Assembly: GCA_903862375.1 (NCBI GenBank)
Contig: CAIOXR010000006.1
Coordinates: forward strand, 1-12,793
Direction: 5' to 3'
Source: an uncultured bacterium
Lineage (GTDB): Bacteria > Patescibacteriota > Minisyncoccia > Phycocordibacterales > UBA9973
Length of the DNA stretch: 12,793 nt
Of the stretch, positions 5,045 through 12,793 are shown piece by piece. The notes beneath the pieces are model-generated. The model was not told the DNA's origin. It saw only the letters and a program-made list of their open reading frames with translations, and did no database searches. Each line of letters begins with the position of its first letter. The stretch's first letter is position 1. A program made the translations under genes and the position numbers.

Positions 5045-5803
5045 ATGGACAGAAGAGGTTTCTTAAAAACATGTATAGGGGTAGCTGCTACTACAAAAGT
5101 GTTTGAAACACCTGTATTTGCAAATATAGGTGATGACACACCACAAATACATAATAATCTAATTATTGAATTTAAAAAACAAAAAGAATTTTTTGATAAT
5201 TGGTATGAAAATAGAATTATACCAGACCCTAATTTGCAAATAAAATATAAAGAAGTAAAATCACATATTTTAGAAAGACTTAAAACTAAATTTTTAGAAT
5301 TATCATTACCAAATAATGTAAGTAATAATACCACTGGTTTATCGAGAAATGACACAATATATATAAACCCTGATGTTCTTCCAAATGATAGTACTGTATA
5401 TGCTCACGAAAATGCTCATCATATATTTCCGACTGTACATGATAAAAATGAAAGTAATATGATAAAACAAGATATGCCAATATGGATGATAGATATTATT
5501 GAGAATGCAGTAAGTTATTCTAGGCCAGATGATAATAGAGAATTTACACTTGATTTTAATCTTGCAAAAAGGATAGAAAGTTACAGAAGACCTGATGAAA
5601 CGTATGCACGTATTTGTGTATTAAGATACTTATATAAATTATTACCAAATAAAATTTTGCTTGATTCTGATTTAGATATAATTTATAAAGAAAATTTAAT
5701 TAAAAATGAAAATACATTAGAAGTAAAAAATGAAAATATTTACCAGCTATTATATATTATAAAAAGAAATTTATTATTAGAATTACTAAATAAGCTACCA
5801 TAA
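5045..5803 (+). CDS. Predicted exported zinc metallopeptidase-like protein with Tat-type signal
   Basis: I do not recognise a named family for this 252-residue protein. The N-terminus DRRGFLK fits the twin-arginine (Tat) consensus, followed by a hydrophobic stretch (about residues 10-20) and a plausible signal-peptidase site after VFA (residue 26). HENAH at 121-125 is an HExxH zinc-protease motif in the context YAHENAHHIF. Candidate third ligands are Glu153 (in IIENAVSY) or Glu185 (in RPDETYARI); neither is proven. The mature part is rich in Asn, Lys, Ile and Tyr, with long predicted helices, and has no further membrane segment. It has its own promoter and follows the tRNA and structured-RNA interval, not part of an obvious pathway. 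Tat export implies a substrate folded before export, fitting a cytoplasmically loaded metal, but no tat genes are in the window. It could instead be a degenerate HExxH protein without activity. Confidence 0.6.
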   Translation: MDRRGFLKTCIGVAATTKVFETPVFANIGDDTPQIHNNLIIEFKKQKEFFDNWYENRIIPDPNLQIKYKEVKSHILERLKTKFLELSLPNNVSNNTTGLSRNDTIYINPDVLPNDSTVYAHENAHHIFPTVHDKNESNMIKQDMPIWMIDIIENAVSYSRPDDNREFTLDFNLAKRIESYRRPDETYARICVLRYLYKLLPNKILLDSDLDIIYKENLIKNENTLEVKNENIYQLLYIIKRNLLLELLNKLP

Positions 5804-5824
5804 ATTTATTTTTCCTTACTTCTA

Positions 5825-5833
5825 TGCTAAACT
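5825..5833 (+). promoter_or_regulatory. Extended -10 promoter of the CDF gene, leaderless
   Basis: TGCTAAACT is an extended -10 box (TGN plus TAAACT) followed by six bases and the ATG at 5840. The spacing is identical to that before the HtrA-like and zincin genes. No clear -35 box is seen. Confidence 0.45.
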
Positions 5834-5839
5834 ACCCGT

Positions 5840-6709
5840 ATGTCACACGAAAAAACTGCAGTTAAAACTATATATATTAGTATTTTAAGTACAATATTAC
5901 TTGCGTCTATAAAGTGGATTGCGGGAGTTTTTGGTCATTCATATGCACTTATAGCAGATGCTATAGAGTCCACTAGCGATATATTCTCTTCTTTATTAGT
6001 TTTATTTGGTATCAAATACTCAAGTAAACCAGCAGATAAGAATCATCCTTATGGACATGGAAGGATAGAACCACTTGTAACTTTTGCAGTTGTTGGTTTT
6101 CTTATAATCTCAGCTGGTATTATCGCTCGTCAAGCAATAATAAATATACAAACACCACATGAAATGCCGAAGGCTTTCACTTTGTTAGTTCTACTGGGTA
6201 TTATCATTTGGAAAGAAATATCCTACAGATTAGTCATTAAAAAAAGTAAAGAGACAAAAAGTTCATCCCTTAAGGCTGATGCTTGGCATCATAGAAGTGA
6301 TGCTATAACTTCTGTTGCTGCATTTATAGGTATCACTATCGCACTTATACTAGGAAAAGGTTTTGAGTCAGCAGATGACTGGGCTGCACTTTTTGCAGCT
6401 GGATTTATACTTTATAACTGCTATCTTATCTTTCGACCAGCACTTGGAGAAGTCATGGATGAAGATACCCACGAAGAGATAATCCTTAATATTAGAAAAT
6501 TATCTAAAAATGTATCTGGTGTATTAGAAACTGAAAAATGTCTAATAAGAAAAACAGGAATGAAGTACCATGTAGACTTACATATAGTAGTAAATGGGTA
6601 TATTTCAGTAAAAGAAGGACATTTTATATCACATAATTTAAAAAATATACTAATGGATGAATTGCCTGAAATTTCAAACATACTAATACATGTTGAACCA
6701 AAAGAGTAA
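5840..6709 (+). CDS. Cation diffusion facilitator (CDF) family metal exporter
   Basis: CDF proteins export divalent metals (Zn, Fe, Mn, Co, Cd) in exchange for protons as homodimers in the cytoplasmic membrane. The 289-residue length and roughly six transmembrane helices fit the family. The transport-site motifs are ADAIESTSD in helix 2, with Glu43 and Asp47 at the ligand positions, and DAWHHRSD in helix 5, with His150 and Asp154. The conserved loop HPYGHGRIEPL follows helix 2. The C-terminal cytoplasmic domain (about 205-289) shows YHVDLHIVV, EGHFISH and the final ILIHVEP, typical of the metal-sensing domain. The first ligand is Glu rather than the His of CzcD or Asp of YiiP; the exact metal cannot be read from sequence. 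It heads the run of closely spaced plus-strand genes. Confidence 0.95.
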   Translation: MSHEKTAVKTIYISILSTILLASIKWIAGVFGHSYALIADAIESTSDIFSSLLVLFGIKYSSKPADKNHPYGHGRIEPLVTFAVVGFLIISAGIIARQAIINIQTPHEMPKAFTLLVLLGIIIWKEISYRLVIKKSKETKSSSLKADAWHHRSDAITSVAAFIGITIALILGKGFESADDWAALFAAGFILYNCYLIFRPALGEVMDEDTHEEIILNIRKLSKNVSGVLETEKCLIRKTGMKYHVDLHIVVNGYISVKEGHFISHNLKNILMDELPEISNILIHVEPKE

Positions 6710-6745
6710 ACTTAAGTTGCAATATTTCAATAAATGTAGTAATGT

Positions 6746-6985
6746 ATGAATATGACGATTATAACTAATATATTACCTTATATACAAATAACTTTATCTA
6801 TTATTCTTATCGGAGCTATTTTGTTACAGCAATCTGATGCAGGAGTAGGAGGAGTATTAGGAGGAGGAGACGCTGGTGGACTCTACCACACACGTCGGGG
6901 TTTTGAAAAGTTTATATTCATAGCAACTATTGTTGTGGCTATTCTTTTAGTTACATCATCTCTTTTTGCAATTTTCGTTAAATAA
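6746..6985 (+). CDS. secG: Preprotein translocase subunit SecG
   Basis: SecG is the small accessory subunit of the SecYEG protein-export channel. The 79-residue protein has two membrane helices (about residues 7-27 and 56-77) flanking the family loop, with LLQQSDAGVGGVLGGG after helix 1 and RRGFEK just before helix 2. The length is normal. Two starts are possible, at 6746 and 6752, six bases apart (MNM). The sequence TTGCAA (6717-6722), 17 bases, then a weak TAATGT (6740-6745) would place the second ATG exactly six bases after the -10 position, as in other genes here, so 6752 may be the true start. It sits 36 bases after the CDF gene; the other Sec genes are elsewhere. Confidence 0.93.
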   Translation: MNMTIITNILPYIQITLSIILIGAILLQQSDAGVGGVLGGGDAGGLYHTRRGFEKFIFIATIVVAILLVTSSLFAIFVK

Positions 6986-7013
6986 TAATTAAACTAATTA
7001 AATATTAGAATTT

Positions 7014-7026
7014 CACTCTTAGAGTG
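7014..7026 (+). promoter_or_regulatory. Small palindrome overlapping a possible -10 box before the solute-binding protein gene
   Basis: CACTC, TTA, GAGTG forms a 13-base palindrome ending four bases before the ATG at 7031. TAGAGT (7020-7025), a possible -10 box, lies inside it, five bases from the start codon. It could be an operator or a chance hairpin. Confidence 0.25.
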
Positions 7027-7030
7027 CCTT

Positions 7031-8824
7031 ATGTATAAATTTATCTCATTCATAAAAGAATTTCATATTCCTAAAATACAAGAACTAAAATCAGCATTAA
7101 AATCATTCTCAAAAAAAGAATACTATTTCATTATTTCGATTACTATTATTGCTTTTCTTTCTGTTGTCGCAATATTAAACCAATTAAATAATAAACTTTT
7201 AGTAGATGTACCCACAAAAGGTGGTTCAATAACTGAAGGCATTATAGGTATGCCTACACTTGTAAATCCTGTGCTAGCAACAACAGACGCGGATAAAGAT
7301 CTAACTTCACTTGTATATAGTGGCTTAATGAGGAGACAACCAGATGGTTCTTTTATTCCTGATATTGCCGAATCATATACAATATCTCCTGATGGTCTAA
7401 TATATACTTTTATAATCAAGAAGAATATTAAATTTCATGATGGATCCCCTCTTACTGCTGATGATATAATATTTACGATTGAAAAAATAAAAGATCCATT
7501 AATAAAAAGTCCAAGAACAGGATGGGGTCAGGTTACTACAACGAAAAAAGACAACTATACTGTCGTATTTACATTAAATAAACCTTATATATCATTTATG
7601 GATAATACAACTATTGGTATTCTTCCCTCACACATATGGAAAGATGTTACAGATAAAGAATTTAATATATCATCATTTAACATAAAAGCAGTAGGTACTG
7701 GTCCATATAAAATTAATTCTGTATTAAAAAATAAGGACGGTATACCTCAACAATATAATTTAAAAAAATTTTCAGGATTTATACTTGGTAATCCAAATAT
7801 TAAAAAATTAACAATTAAATCTTTTTCTAATGAAAAAGATTTAATAAGAGAATTACTTTCAGGATCGATAAACCAAGCAGGAAACATAAACCCAAAAAAT
7901 ACTGAAAATTTTAATAATCTAAATTTTACAATTCACACTACAACTCTCCCAAGAATATTTGGAATATTTTATAATAGTACGAACAATAAAATTTTTGCTG
8001 ATCAAAATGTACTGAAAGCAATTAATTACGCACTAAATAAACAAGAAATTATAGATAAAGTTCTTTATGGCTACGGCACAGTTACAGAAAGTCCAATTCC
8101 TCAAACAATATTCAAGGATCATAACAAAGTAGAATCTTTCAATATTGATATGGCAAATAAATTATTAGATAAAAGTGGGTGGAAACCAGGGAGTGATGGA
8201 ATAAGAGAGAAAGGTGGTACTAGTACAATAATTAAAACAAAAAAAATTGGTAAAAAAACAGTAAATGAAACTATTAAAGTAAATAATGGGCCTTTATTGA
8301 AACTTGAATTTTCACTTACTACTGGTGATACACCAGAGCTTAGAAATGTTACTCAAATAATAAAAACACAGTTAGAAACCATAGGAATAAAAGTAAACAT
8401 TGCAAAAGTATATGAAATGGGATCACTTAATCAAATAATTAAGAATCGAGAGTATGAAGCACTATTCTTCGGACAGATTATAAATCACGAATCTGACTTA
8501 TTTTCTTTTTGGCATTCTTCGCAAAGAAAAGATCCTGGATTAAATATTTCTATGTATAATAGTATTAAAATAGATAAAATTTTAGATGACGCTCAAAAAA
8601 CTATATCACAAGAAGACAGAAATAATAAATATAAAAATTTTGTTGAAGAATTTAATAAAGACCTTCCTGCTTTATTAATTTACTCACCTAAATATTTATA
8701 CATTACATCCAAAGAATTAAACAACATAGATATTAACACATTAATAAATCCAACAGATAGATTTGCATCTATATATAAATGGTATGCAAACAAAGATCAT
8801 GTATGGAAAATATTTACTAAATAA
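7031..8824 (+). CDS. Family 5 (peptide/oligopeptide-type) extracellular solute-binding protein, membrane-anchored
   Basis: The 597-residue protein has a cytoplasmic N-terminus, one transmembrane helix (about residues 31-50) and an extracytoplasmic SBP_bac_5 domain. The domain shows GGSITEGIIGMPTLVNPVL, LVYSGLMRRQPDGSFIPDIAESY, SPDGLIYTFIIKKNIKFHDG and PLTADDIIFTIEKI, the classical start of DppA/OppA-type proteins, and later VLKAINYALNKQEIIDKVLYGYG. There is no lipobox cysteine, so it is held by a helix rather than a lipid. A lysine-rich stretch at about residues 400-420 (TKKIGKKTVNETIKV) looks like a lineage-specific hairpin. Such proteins usually deliver peptides to an ABC importer, but no permease or ATPase genes lie in the window, so the partner is unknown. 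It is 45 bases after secG and 30 bases before RNase J. Confidence 0.9.
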   Translation: MYKFISFIKEFHIPKIQELKSALKSFSKKEYYFIISITIIAFLSVVAILNQLNNKLLVDVPTKGGSITEGIIGMPTLVNPVLATTDADKDLTSLVYSGLMRRQPDGSFIPDIAESYTISPDGLIYTFIIKKNIKFHDGSPLTADDIIFTIEKIKDPLIKSPRTGWGQVTTTKKDNYTVVFTLNKPYISFMDNTTIGILPSHIWKDVTDKEFNISSFNIKAVGTGPYKINSVLKNKDGIPQQYNLKKFSGFILGNPNIKKLTIKSFSNEKDLIRELLSGSINQAGNINPKNTENFNNLNFTIHTTTLPRIFGIFYNSTNNKIFADQNVLKAINYALNKQEIIDKVLYGYGTVTESPIPQTIFKDHNKVESFNIDMANKLLDKSGWKPGSDGIREKGGTSTIIKTKKIGKKTVNETIKVNNGPLLKLEFSLTTGDTPELRNVTQIIKTQLETIGIKVNIAKVYEMGSLNQIIKNREYEALFFGQIINHESDLFSFWHSSQRKDPGLNISMYNSIKIDKILDDAQKTISQEDRNNKYKNFVEEFNKDLPALLIYSPKYLYITSKELNNIDINTLINPTDRFASIYKWYANKDHVWKIFTK

Positions 8825-8854
8825 AGATTCGCTAAAAACGAAAACAAAAAACAC

Positions 8855-10852
8855 ATGAATGAAAAATCAAAAATAGAAAGAAATTCGGGAAATAAAAATA
8901 ATAATTTTCAATTTCGTAAACCAAATACAATAAGGGTAATACATAAGCCTGGAGTACCAAAAATTAATAATAATTATTCTAGGGTAGTAAATGAAAATAA
9001 AATAAAACCCAAAAATGATATAAATACAAATTTAAACAGATCTACAAGTCGTGGAAGTTACCAATATGGCAATTCAAAAGGAGGAAAAAGAGCTCATATA
9101 AAAACTCCCACTCCCCCAAAAGAAAACACTACTATAGTAAGAAAAAATAAAACAAATCTTATTCCACCTCCAGAAGAAGGTGTAATACGTATTATCCCAC
9201 TTGGTGGAGTCGAAGAAATAGGTAAAAATATGACAGCTATTGAAATAGGGAATGATATCATAGTTATTGACGCTGGCATGCAATTTAAAACAGAAGATAC
9301 TCCAGGTATAGATTATATAATACCTAATACTACCTATCTAGAAGAAAGAAAAGATAAAATAAGAGCTATGCTTGTAACTCACGGTCATTTAGATCATATA
9401 GGTGGTATCCCACTTGTTATGAGCCGTATTGGTAATCCACCAATATATTCTAGGAATCTTTCAATCCTTGTAATGAAGAAACGACAAGAAGAATTCCCTC
9501 ACCTACCAGCTTTGAATGCTCACATAGTAGAAAAAGATTCTATTATATATGCAGGAAATATTCGCATAAGATTTTTTGGAGTTACCCATACTATGCCTGA
9601 TTCTATGGGTATAGTAATTGAAACTCCTTATGGGTCAATTGTAACACCAGGAGACTATAAACTAGATCAAATAGATGGCATCGTCAGTGATGAAGAAGAA
9701 AAAGAATATGCTTTTTTCGACAAGGAAAAAGTACTACTTCTTATGACAGACTCTACAAATATAGAAAATGAAGGATTTTCACTTCCTGAAGTTCGTGTCC
9801 ATGAAGGGTTAGACAAGCTCATAAAACAAGGAACAGGCCGAATTATTATTTCTGCTTTTGCTTCATCTATTACACGTTTAATGAAAATTGTTGAAATAGC
9901 CGAATCATTAGGAAAAAAAGTAATTCTAGATGGTAGGTCTCTTAAAACAAATATGGAGATATGTGAACAAGCTGGAATATTTACACCCAAAAAAGGGACC
10001 ATAATAAATATCGAAGATATAGATAATTATCCTCCCAATAAAATACTTATTATGATGACTGGAGCTCAAGGTGAAGAATTCTCTGCATTAAATCGTGCAG
10101 CTAATAAAACACATAAAAAATTTGTAATTCGGAATGGAGATACAATAATATTATCTTCTTCTATTGTTCCAGGTAATGAAATAGCGGTACAACATCTTAA
10201 AGATAATCTCACTCGTCATGGTGTTCGTATAATAAGTTACAGAACTAATGAAGTAACAGTCCATGCTACTGGACATGGTGATCAAGAAGATATTAAATGG
10301 CTACATAAGAAGACTCATCCTAAATTCTTTATACCTATACATGGTTGGCATTCAATGTTAGTAAAACATAGAGAAATAGCAATGTCTCTTGGTATGTCAA
10401 TCGATAACATCATCGTACCTGATAATGGATCTATAATTGAAATAATAGACAATGGCACAAAAATTATTACTAGAAAAGAAAAAGCTCCTTCAGGTCCTAT
10501 GATGGTAGATGGTTTTTCTGTAGGAGATGAACAAGATGTTGTTATAAGAGATAGAGTAATGCTTGCACAGGACGGTATGTTTGTACTTATAGCTACAATC
10601 GACTCATCCACCGGAAGACTAAGAAAATCTCCAGATATAATATCTCGTGGATTTATATATTTGAAAGAAAACCAAGAATTACTTCATCAAGTAAGAATTA
10701 TAATTAAAAAAACTATTGAAGACGGTACTGTAGGAATAAATCCTATAAATTTTGATAATATTAAAACTAACTTAGGAGATAATATATCAAAATTCTTATA
10801 CCAAAAAACAGCAAAAAGACCTTTGGTGATACCAGTATTATTAAATATTTAA
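8855..10852 (+). CDS. rnj: Ribonuclease J (beta-CASP metallo-beta-lactamase RNase)
   Basis: RNase J is a dual endonuclease and 5'-to-3' exonuclease for mRNA decay and rRNA maturation. The metallo-beta-lactamase core begins at about residue 108 (GVIRIIPLGGVEEIGKNM). The zinc-binding motif HGHLDH is at 176-181, with His245 (GVTHTMPDS), Asp267 (TPGDYKLD) and His496 (PIHGWHS) as the further ligands. The beta-CASP part includes LMTDSTN, ISAFASSITR, MTGAQGEEFSALNRAA and VHATGHGDQEDIKWL, followed by the C-terminal domain. At 665 residues it is about 110 longer than the usual 555, entirely because of a basic, Asn/Lys/Pro-rich, probably disordered N-terminal tail (residues 1-107). The next Met (126) lies inside the fold, so the tail appears genuine. 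The start has no Shine-Dalgarno and no close -10 box, so it is probably cotranscribed with the upstream gene. Confidence 0.96.
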   Translation: MNEKSKIERNSGNKNNNFQFRKPNTIRVIHKPGVPKINNNYSRVVNENKIKPKNDINTNLNRSTSRGSYQYGNSKGGKRAHIKTPTPPKENTTIVRKNKTNLIPPPEEGVIRIIPLGGVEEIGKNMTAIEIGNDIIVIDAGMQFKTEDTPGIDYIIPNTTYLEERKDKIRAMLVTHGHLDHIGGIPLVMSRIGNPPIYSRNLSILVMKKRQEEFPHLPALNAHIVEKDSIIYAGNIRIRFFGVTHTMPDSMGIVIETPYGSIVTPGDYKLDQIDGIVSDEEEKEYAFFDKEKVLLLMTDSTNIENEGFSLPEVRVHEGLDKLIKQGTGRIIISAFASSITRLMKIVEIAESLGKKVILDGRSLKTNMEICEQAGIFTPKKGTIINIEDIDNYPPNKILIMMTGAQGEEFSALNRAANKTHKKFVIRNGDTIILSSSIVPGNEIAVQHLKDNLTRHGVRIISYRTNEVTVHATGHGDQEDIKWLHKKTHPKFFIPIHGWHSMLVKHREIAMSLGMSIDNIIVPDNGSIIEIIDNGTKIITRKEKAPSGPMMVDGFSVGDEQDVVIRDRVMLAQDGMFVLIATIDSSTGRLRKSPDIISRGFIYLKENQELLHQVRIIIKKTIEDGTVGINPINFDNIKTNLGDNISKFLYQKTAKRPLVIPVLLNI

Positions 10853-10868
10853 CAATAAAAAATATAAA

Positions 10869-12056
10869 ATGAATAAAATAAATCGAATGTATGTTTTATC
10901 ATTCTTGTTTAGTTTACATATAGCACTTTCAGCATATATAAACTCTACATTTTTACTAAAGATAATATCTGAAAAGTATGTCGGTATTTTATTTACAATT
11001 TCATCGTTGGTAACACTACTTCTTTTATCTAAAAGCGTAAATCTTTTAAAACACTTTGGAAATAGAAAATTCATATTATGGTCACTTATAGTAAATATGA
11101 TATCTTTGGTTGGAATGATTGTCTCAAAAGACCCTTATGTTATAGGAACTTCATTCGTAACATTAACTGCCACAAACACACTCATAATATTCTCTATAGA
11201 TATATTTATAGAACATTTTGGTGATCCTAAAACTATTGGAAAAATACGTGGATTATACCTAACAGTCATAAATGTAGCTTGGATGCTCTGCCCCCTTATC
11301 ACTGCTTTCTTAATAGAAAAAGAAGGTGGATATATATCTATATATATACTATCTTTCATAGCCACGATAGTTATGACAATAGGATTATTCTTCTCTATAA
11401 GAACTTTCAATGATAAGCAATATATAAAAACTCCATTTATGGCAACATATAATTATTTGAAAACAAATCACCATATGCTTGCAATAACAATGATAAACTT
11501 TATTTTGCAATTCTTTTTTGCATTAATGGTAGTATATACATCTATCTATCTTCATAATCATATTGGTCTTGGGTGGGATGATATAGGTGTTATCTTTACC
11601 ATAATGCTTACCCCATTCATCATATTTGGATTACCTATTGGTATACTTATTGATAAATACCACTTCAAAAAAAGGACTCTACTATATATAGGTATCATCA
11701 TAATGAGCGTAGCTACATTCTCTATGTCTTTTATTACTACCGATAGCATCGCATTATGGGCTCTAGTCCTCTTTATGACAAGAATGGGTGCAAGTATTAC
11801 AGAAACAACTTCTGAAGTATATTTCTTTACTCACATTAAAGAAGAAGATACTTACTTATTAAGTGTATTTAGAGATATGACTCCAGTAGCTTATATCTTT
11901 GCTCCATTAATAGGTACAGTTATATTACTTTTCTTACCATTAAAATTTATATTTGCAATATTAGGAATTATCATACTAAGTGCACTTTATTATATTCCCA
12001 AATTAAGACATAACCACTCCCCTATTGATGAAAGTTTAGAAATACAAACATTATAA
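10869..12056 (+). CDS. Major facilitator superfamily transporter
   Basis: The 395-residue hydrophobic protein has about 12 predicted transmembrane helices in two halves, separated by a polar stretch near residues 178-195 (RTFNDKQYIKTPFMATYN). GILIDKYHFKKRT at about residues 258-270 fits the MFS motif A (G-L-aD--g-r) in the loop between helices 8 and 9. The first-half counterpart is LLKHFGNRKFIL, after helix 2. The substrate cannot be predicted from sequence. It follows RNase J after 16 bases and precedes the pseudouridine synthase by 16 bases, so all three are likely one transcript. Met7 is an alternative start, but Met1 is the first in-frame ATG after the RNase J stop. No other transport components are nearby. 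Confidence 0.8.
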   Translation: MNKINRMYVLSFLFSLHIALSAYINSTFLLKIISEKYVGILFTISSLVTLLLLSKSVNLLKHFGNRKFILWSLIVNMISLVGMIVSKDPYVIGTSFVTLTATNTLIIFSIDIFIEHFGDPKTIGKIRGLYLTVINVAWMLCPLITAFLIEKEGGYISIYILSFIATIVMTIGLFFSIRTFNDKQYIKTPFMATYNYLKTNHHMLAITMINFILQFFFALMVVYTSIYLHNHIGLGWDDIGVIFTIMLTPFIIFGLPIGILIDKYHFKKRTLLYIGIIIMSVATFSMSFITTDSIALWALVLFMTRMGASITETTSEVYFFTHIKEEDTYLLSVFRDMTPVAYIFAPLIGTVILLFLPLKFIFAILGIIILSALYYIPKLRHNHSPIDESLEIQTL

Positions 12057-12072
12057 ATAATATTAAATCAAT

Positions 12073-12780
12073 ATGGAATATCCAATTAGAATAAACAAGT
12101 ATTTAGCTATAAATAATTTTGCAACAAGAAAAGGAGCAGATGAACTTATTAAAAAAGGTTTTGTTTATATTAATGGCAGAAAAGCTGTTCTAGGAGACCA
12201 AGTATATAGAGATGGAGATGTAACAGTTAGTGAAAATATTCCTAAGAAAAATTATGTATATTATGCATATAATAAAATGGTAGGTATTTCTACAAATCCA
12301 GATATTAAAACAAAAGATATACTAAAGGTTACAAAATTTAAAGAAATAGTCTTCCCTATCGGTAGACTCGATAAAGATTCACATGGTTTGATTATCATGA
12401 CGAATGATGGACGTATAACAGACAGACTACTGTCGCCTAAATATGTTCACGAAAAAGAGTATGTTGTAAAAGTAGAACCAAACTTTTCAGATAAATTCAT
12501 AGATCTTATGAGCAATGGTGTCCATTTTGATAAATTTATAAGTAAAAAATGCAAAGTTTGGCGTAATACGAGTAAATCCAAAGATACCTTTAATATCGTA
12601 CTTACAGAGGGCAAAAAACGCCAAATAAGGCGTATGTGTGAGGCACTGCATCACAAAGTAGTAAATCTAAAACGTATAAGAGTGATGAATATAGAATTAG
12701 GAAAATTAAATGAAGGAGAATACCGAGAAATTAAAGGTGAAGAATTAGAGACACTACTTATATCACTACAACTAAGATAA
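12073..12780 (+). CDS. rRNA pseudouridine synthase, RsuA/RluB/RluF family
   Basis: These enzymes isomerise specific uridines to pseudouridine in 16S or 23S rRNA. An S4 RNA-binding domain covers about residues 4-55 (RINKYLAINNFATRKGADELIKKG, then VYINGRKAVLGDQV). The catalytic domain follows, with the motif GRLDKDSHGLIIMTNDG; Asp100 is the nucleophile. The C-terminal motif EGKKRQIRRMCEALHHKVVNLKRIRV is also characteristic. The linker YYAYNKMVGISTNPD resembles RluF-like proteins more than RsuA, but the target uridine cannot be assigned. The 235-residue length is normal. TATTAA (12061-12066), six bases before the ATG, could serve as a weak -10 box, or the gene may be read from upstream. It is the last gene in the window, with only 13 AT-rich bases after it. 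Confidence 0.93.
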   Translation: MEYPIRINKYLAINNFATRKGADELIKKGFVYINGRKAVLGDQVYRDGDVTVSENIPKKNYVYYAYNKMVGISTNPDIKTKDILKVTKFKEIVFPIGRLDKDSHGLIIMTNDGRITDRLLSPKYVHEKEYVVKVEPNFSDKFIDLMSNGVHFDKFISKKCKVWRNTSKSKDTFNIVLTEGKKRQIRRMCEALHHKVVNLKRIRVMNIELGKLNEGEYREIKGEELETLLISLQLR

Positions 12781-12793
12781 ATAATATATAATA

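Noticed and set aside
4933..5355. A 140-residue minus-strand reading frame opposite the zincin gene
   Set aside because: It overlaps the coding strand of a gene with a consensus promoter and clear motifs; no recognisable domain of its own.
37..12780. Possible reassignment of TGA (as in Gracilibacteria and SR1)
   Set aside because: All 12 genes read through as full-length or family-length proteins under the standard code, without in-frame TGA. The lack of TGA stops is explained by AT-rich base composition favouring TAA.

Overview
The window looks like a piece of an AT-rich, streamlined bacterial chromosome of the Candidate Phyla Radiation / Patescibacteria type (Parcubacteria-like). This is an inference from gene style, not from a marker-gene tree. 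The clues are a very short IF-2 without the usual N-terminal region, an RNase J with a long disordered N-terminal tail, a peptide-binding protein anchored by a membrane helix with no transporter genes beside it, a DUF4446-type protein, and no Shine-Dalgarno sequence upstream of any of the 12 protein genes. Eleven genes end in TAA, one (rbfA) in TAG and none in TGA.

Layout. Bases 37-1988 (minus strand) hold a membrane-anchored, catalytically degenerate HtrA-like fragment and, upstream of it, a NifS/IscS-type cysteine desulfurase carrying two extra in-frame segments that each contain an inverted repeat. A 58-base divergent promoter region (1989-2046) separates these from the plus-strand genes. 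Bases 2047-4500 encode a DUF4446-like protein, initiation factor IF-2 and ribosome-binding factor RbfA. Bases 4501-5044 form an RNA-rich interval with tRNA-Cys(GCA), tRNA-Leu(UAG), several hairpins, an inverted copy of the tRNA-Leu 3' end and a GC-rich segment that folds on paper into a closed multi-branch RNA. Bases 5045-5803 encode an orphan protein with a twin-arginine-like signal and an HExxH zinc-protease motif. Bases 5840-12780 are a tightly packed same-strand series: CDF-family metal transporter, SecG, family-5 solute-binding protein, RNase J, MFS transporter and an RsuA/RluF-type pseudouridine synthase.

How the genes fit together. IF-2, RbfA, RNase J, the pseudouridine synthase and the two tRNAs all serve translation, ribosome maturation and RNA processing. 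Cysteine desulfurase supplies sulfur for tRNA thiolation or Fe-S clusters. SecG, the CDF transporter, the MFS protein and the solute-binding protein are envelope functions. Several promoters place a -10 box (often an extended TGN box) only 6-7 bases before the ATG, so those mRNAs are predicted to be leaderless.

The parts most worth a second look are the tRNA-Leu inverted copy together with the adjacent structured GC-rich element, the two palindrome-bearing insertions in the cysteine desulfurase, and the Tat-signal zincin.
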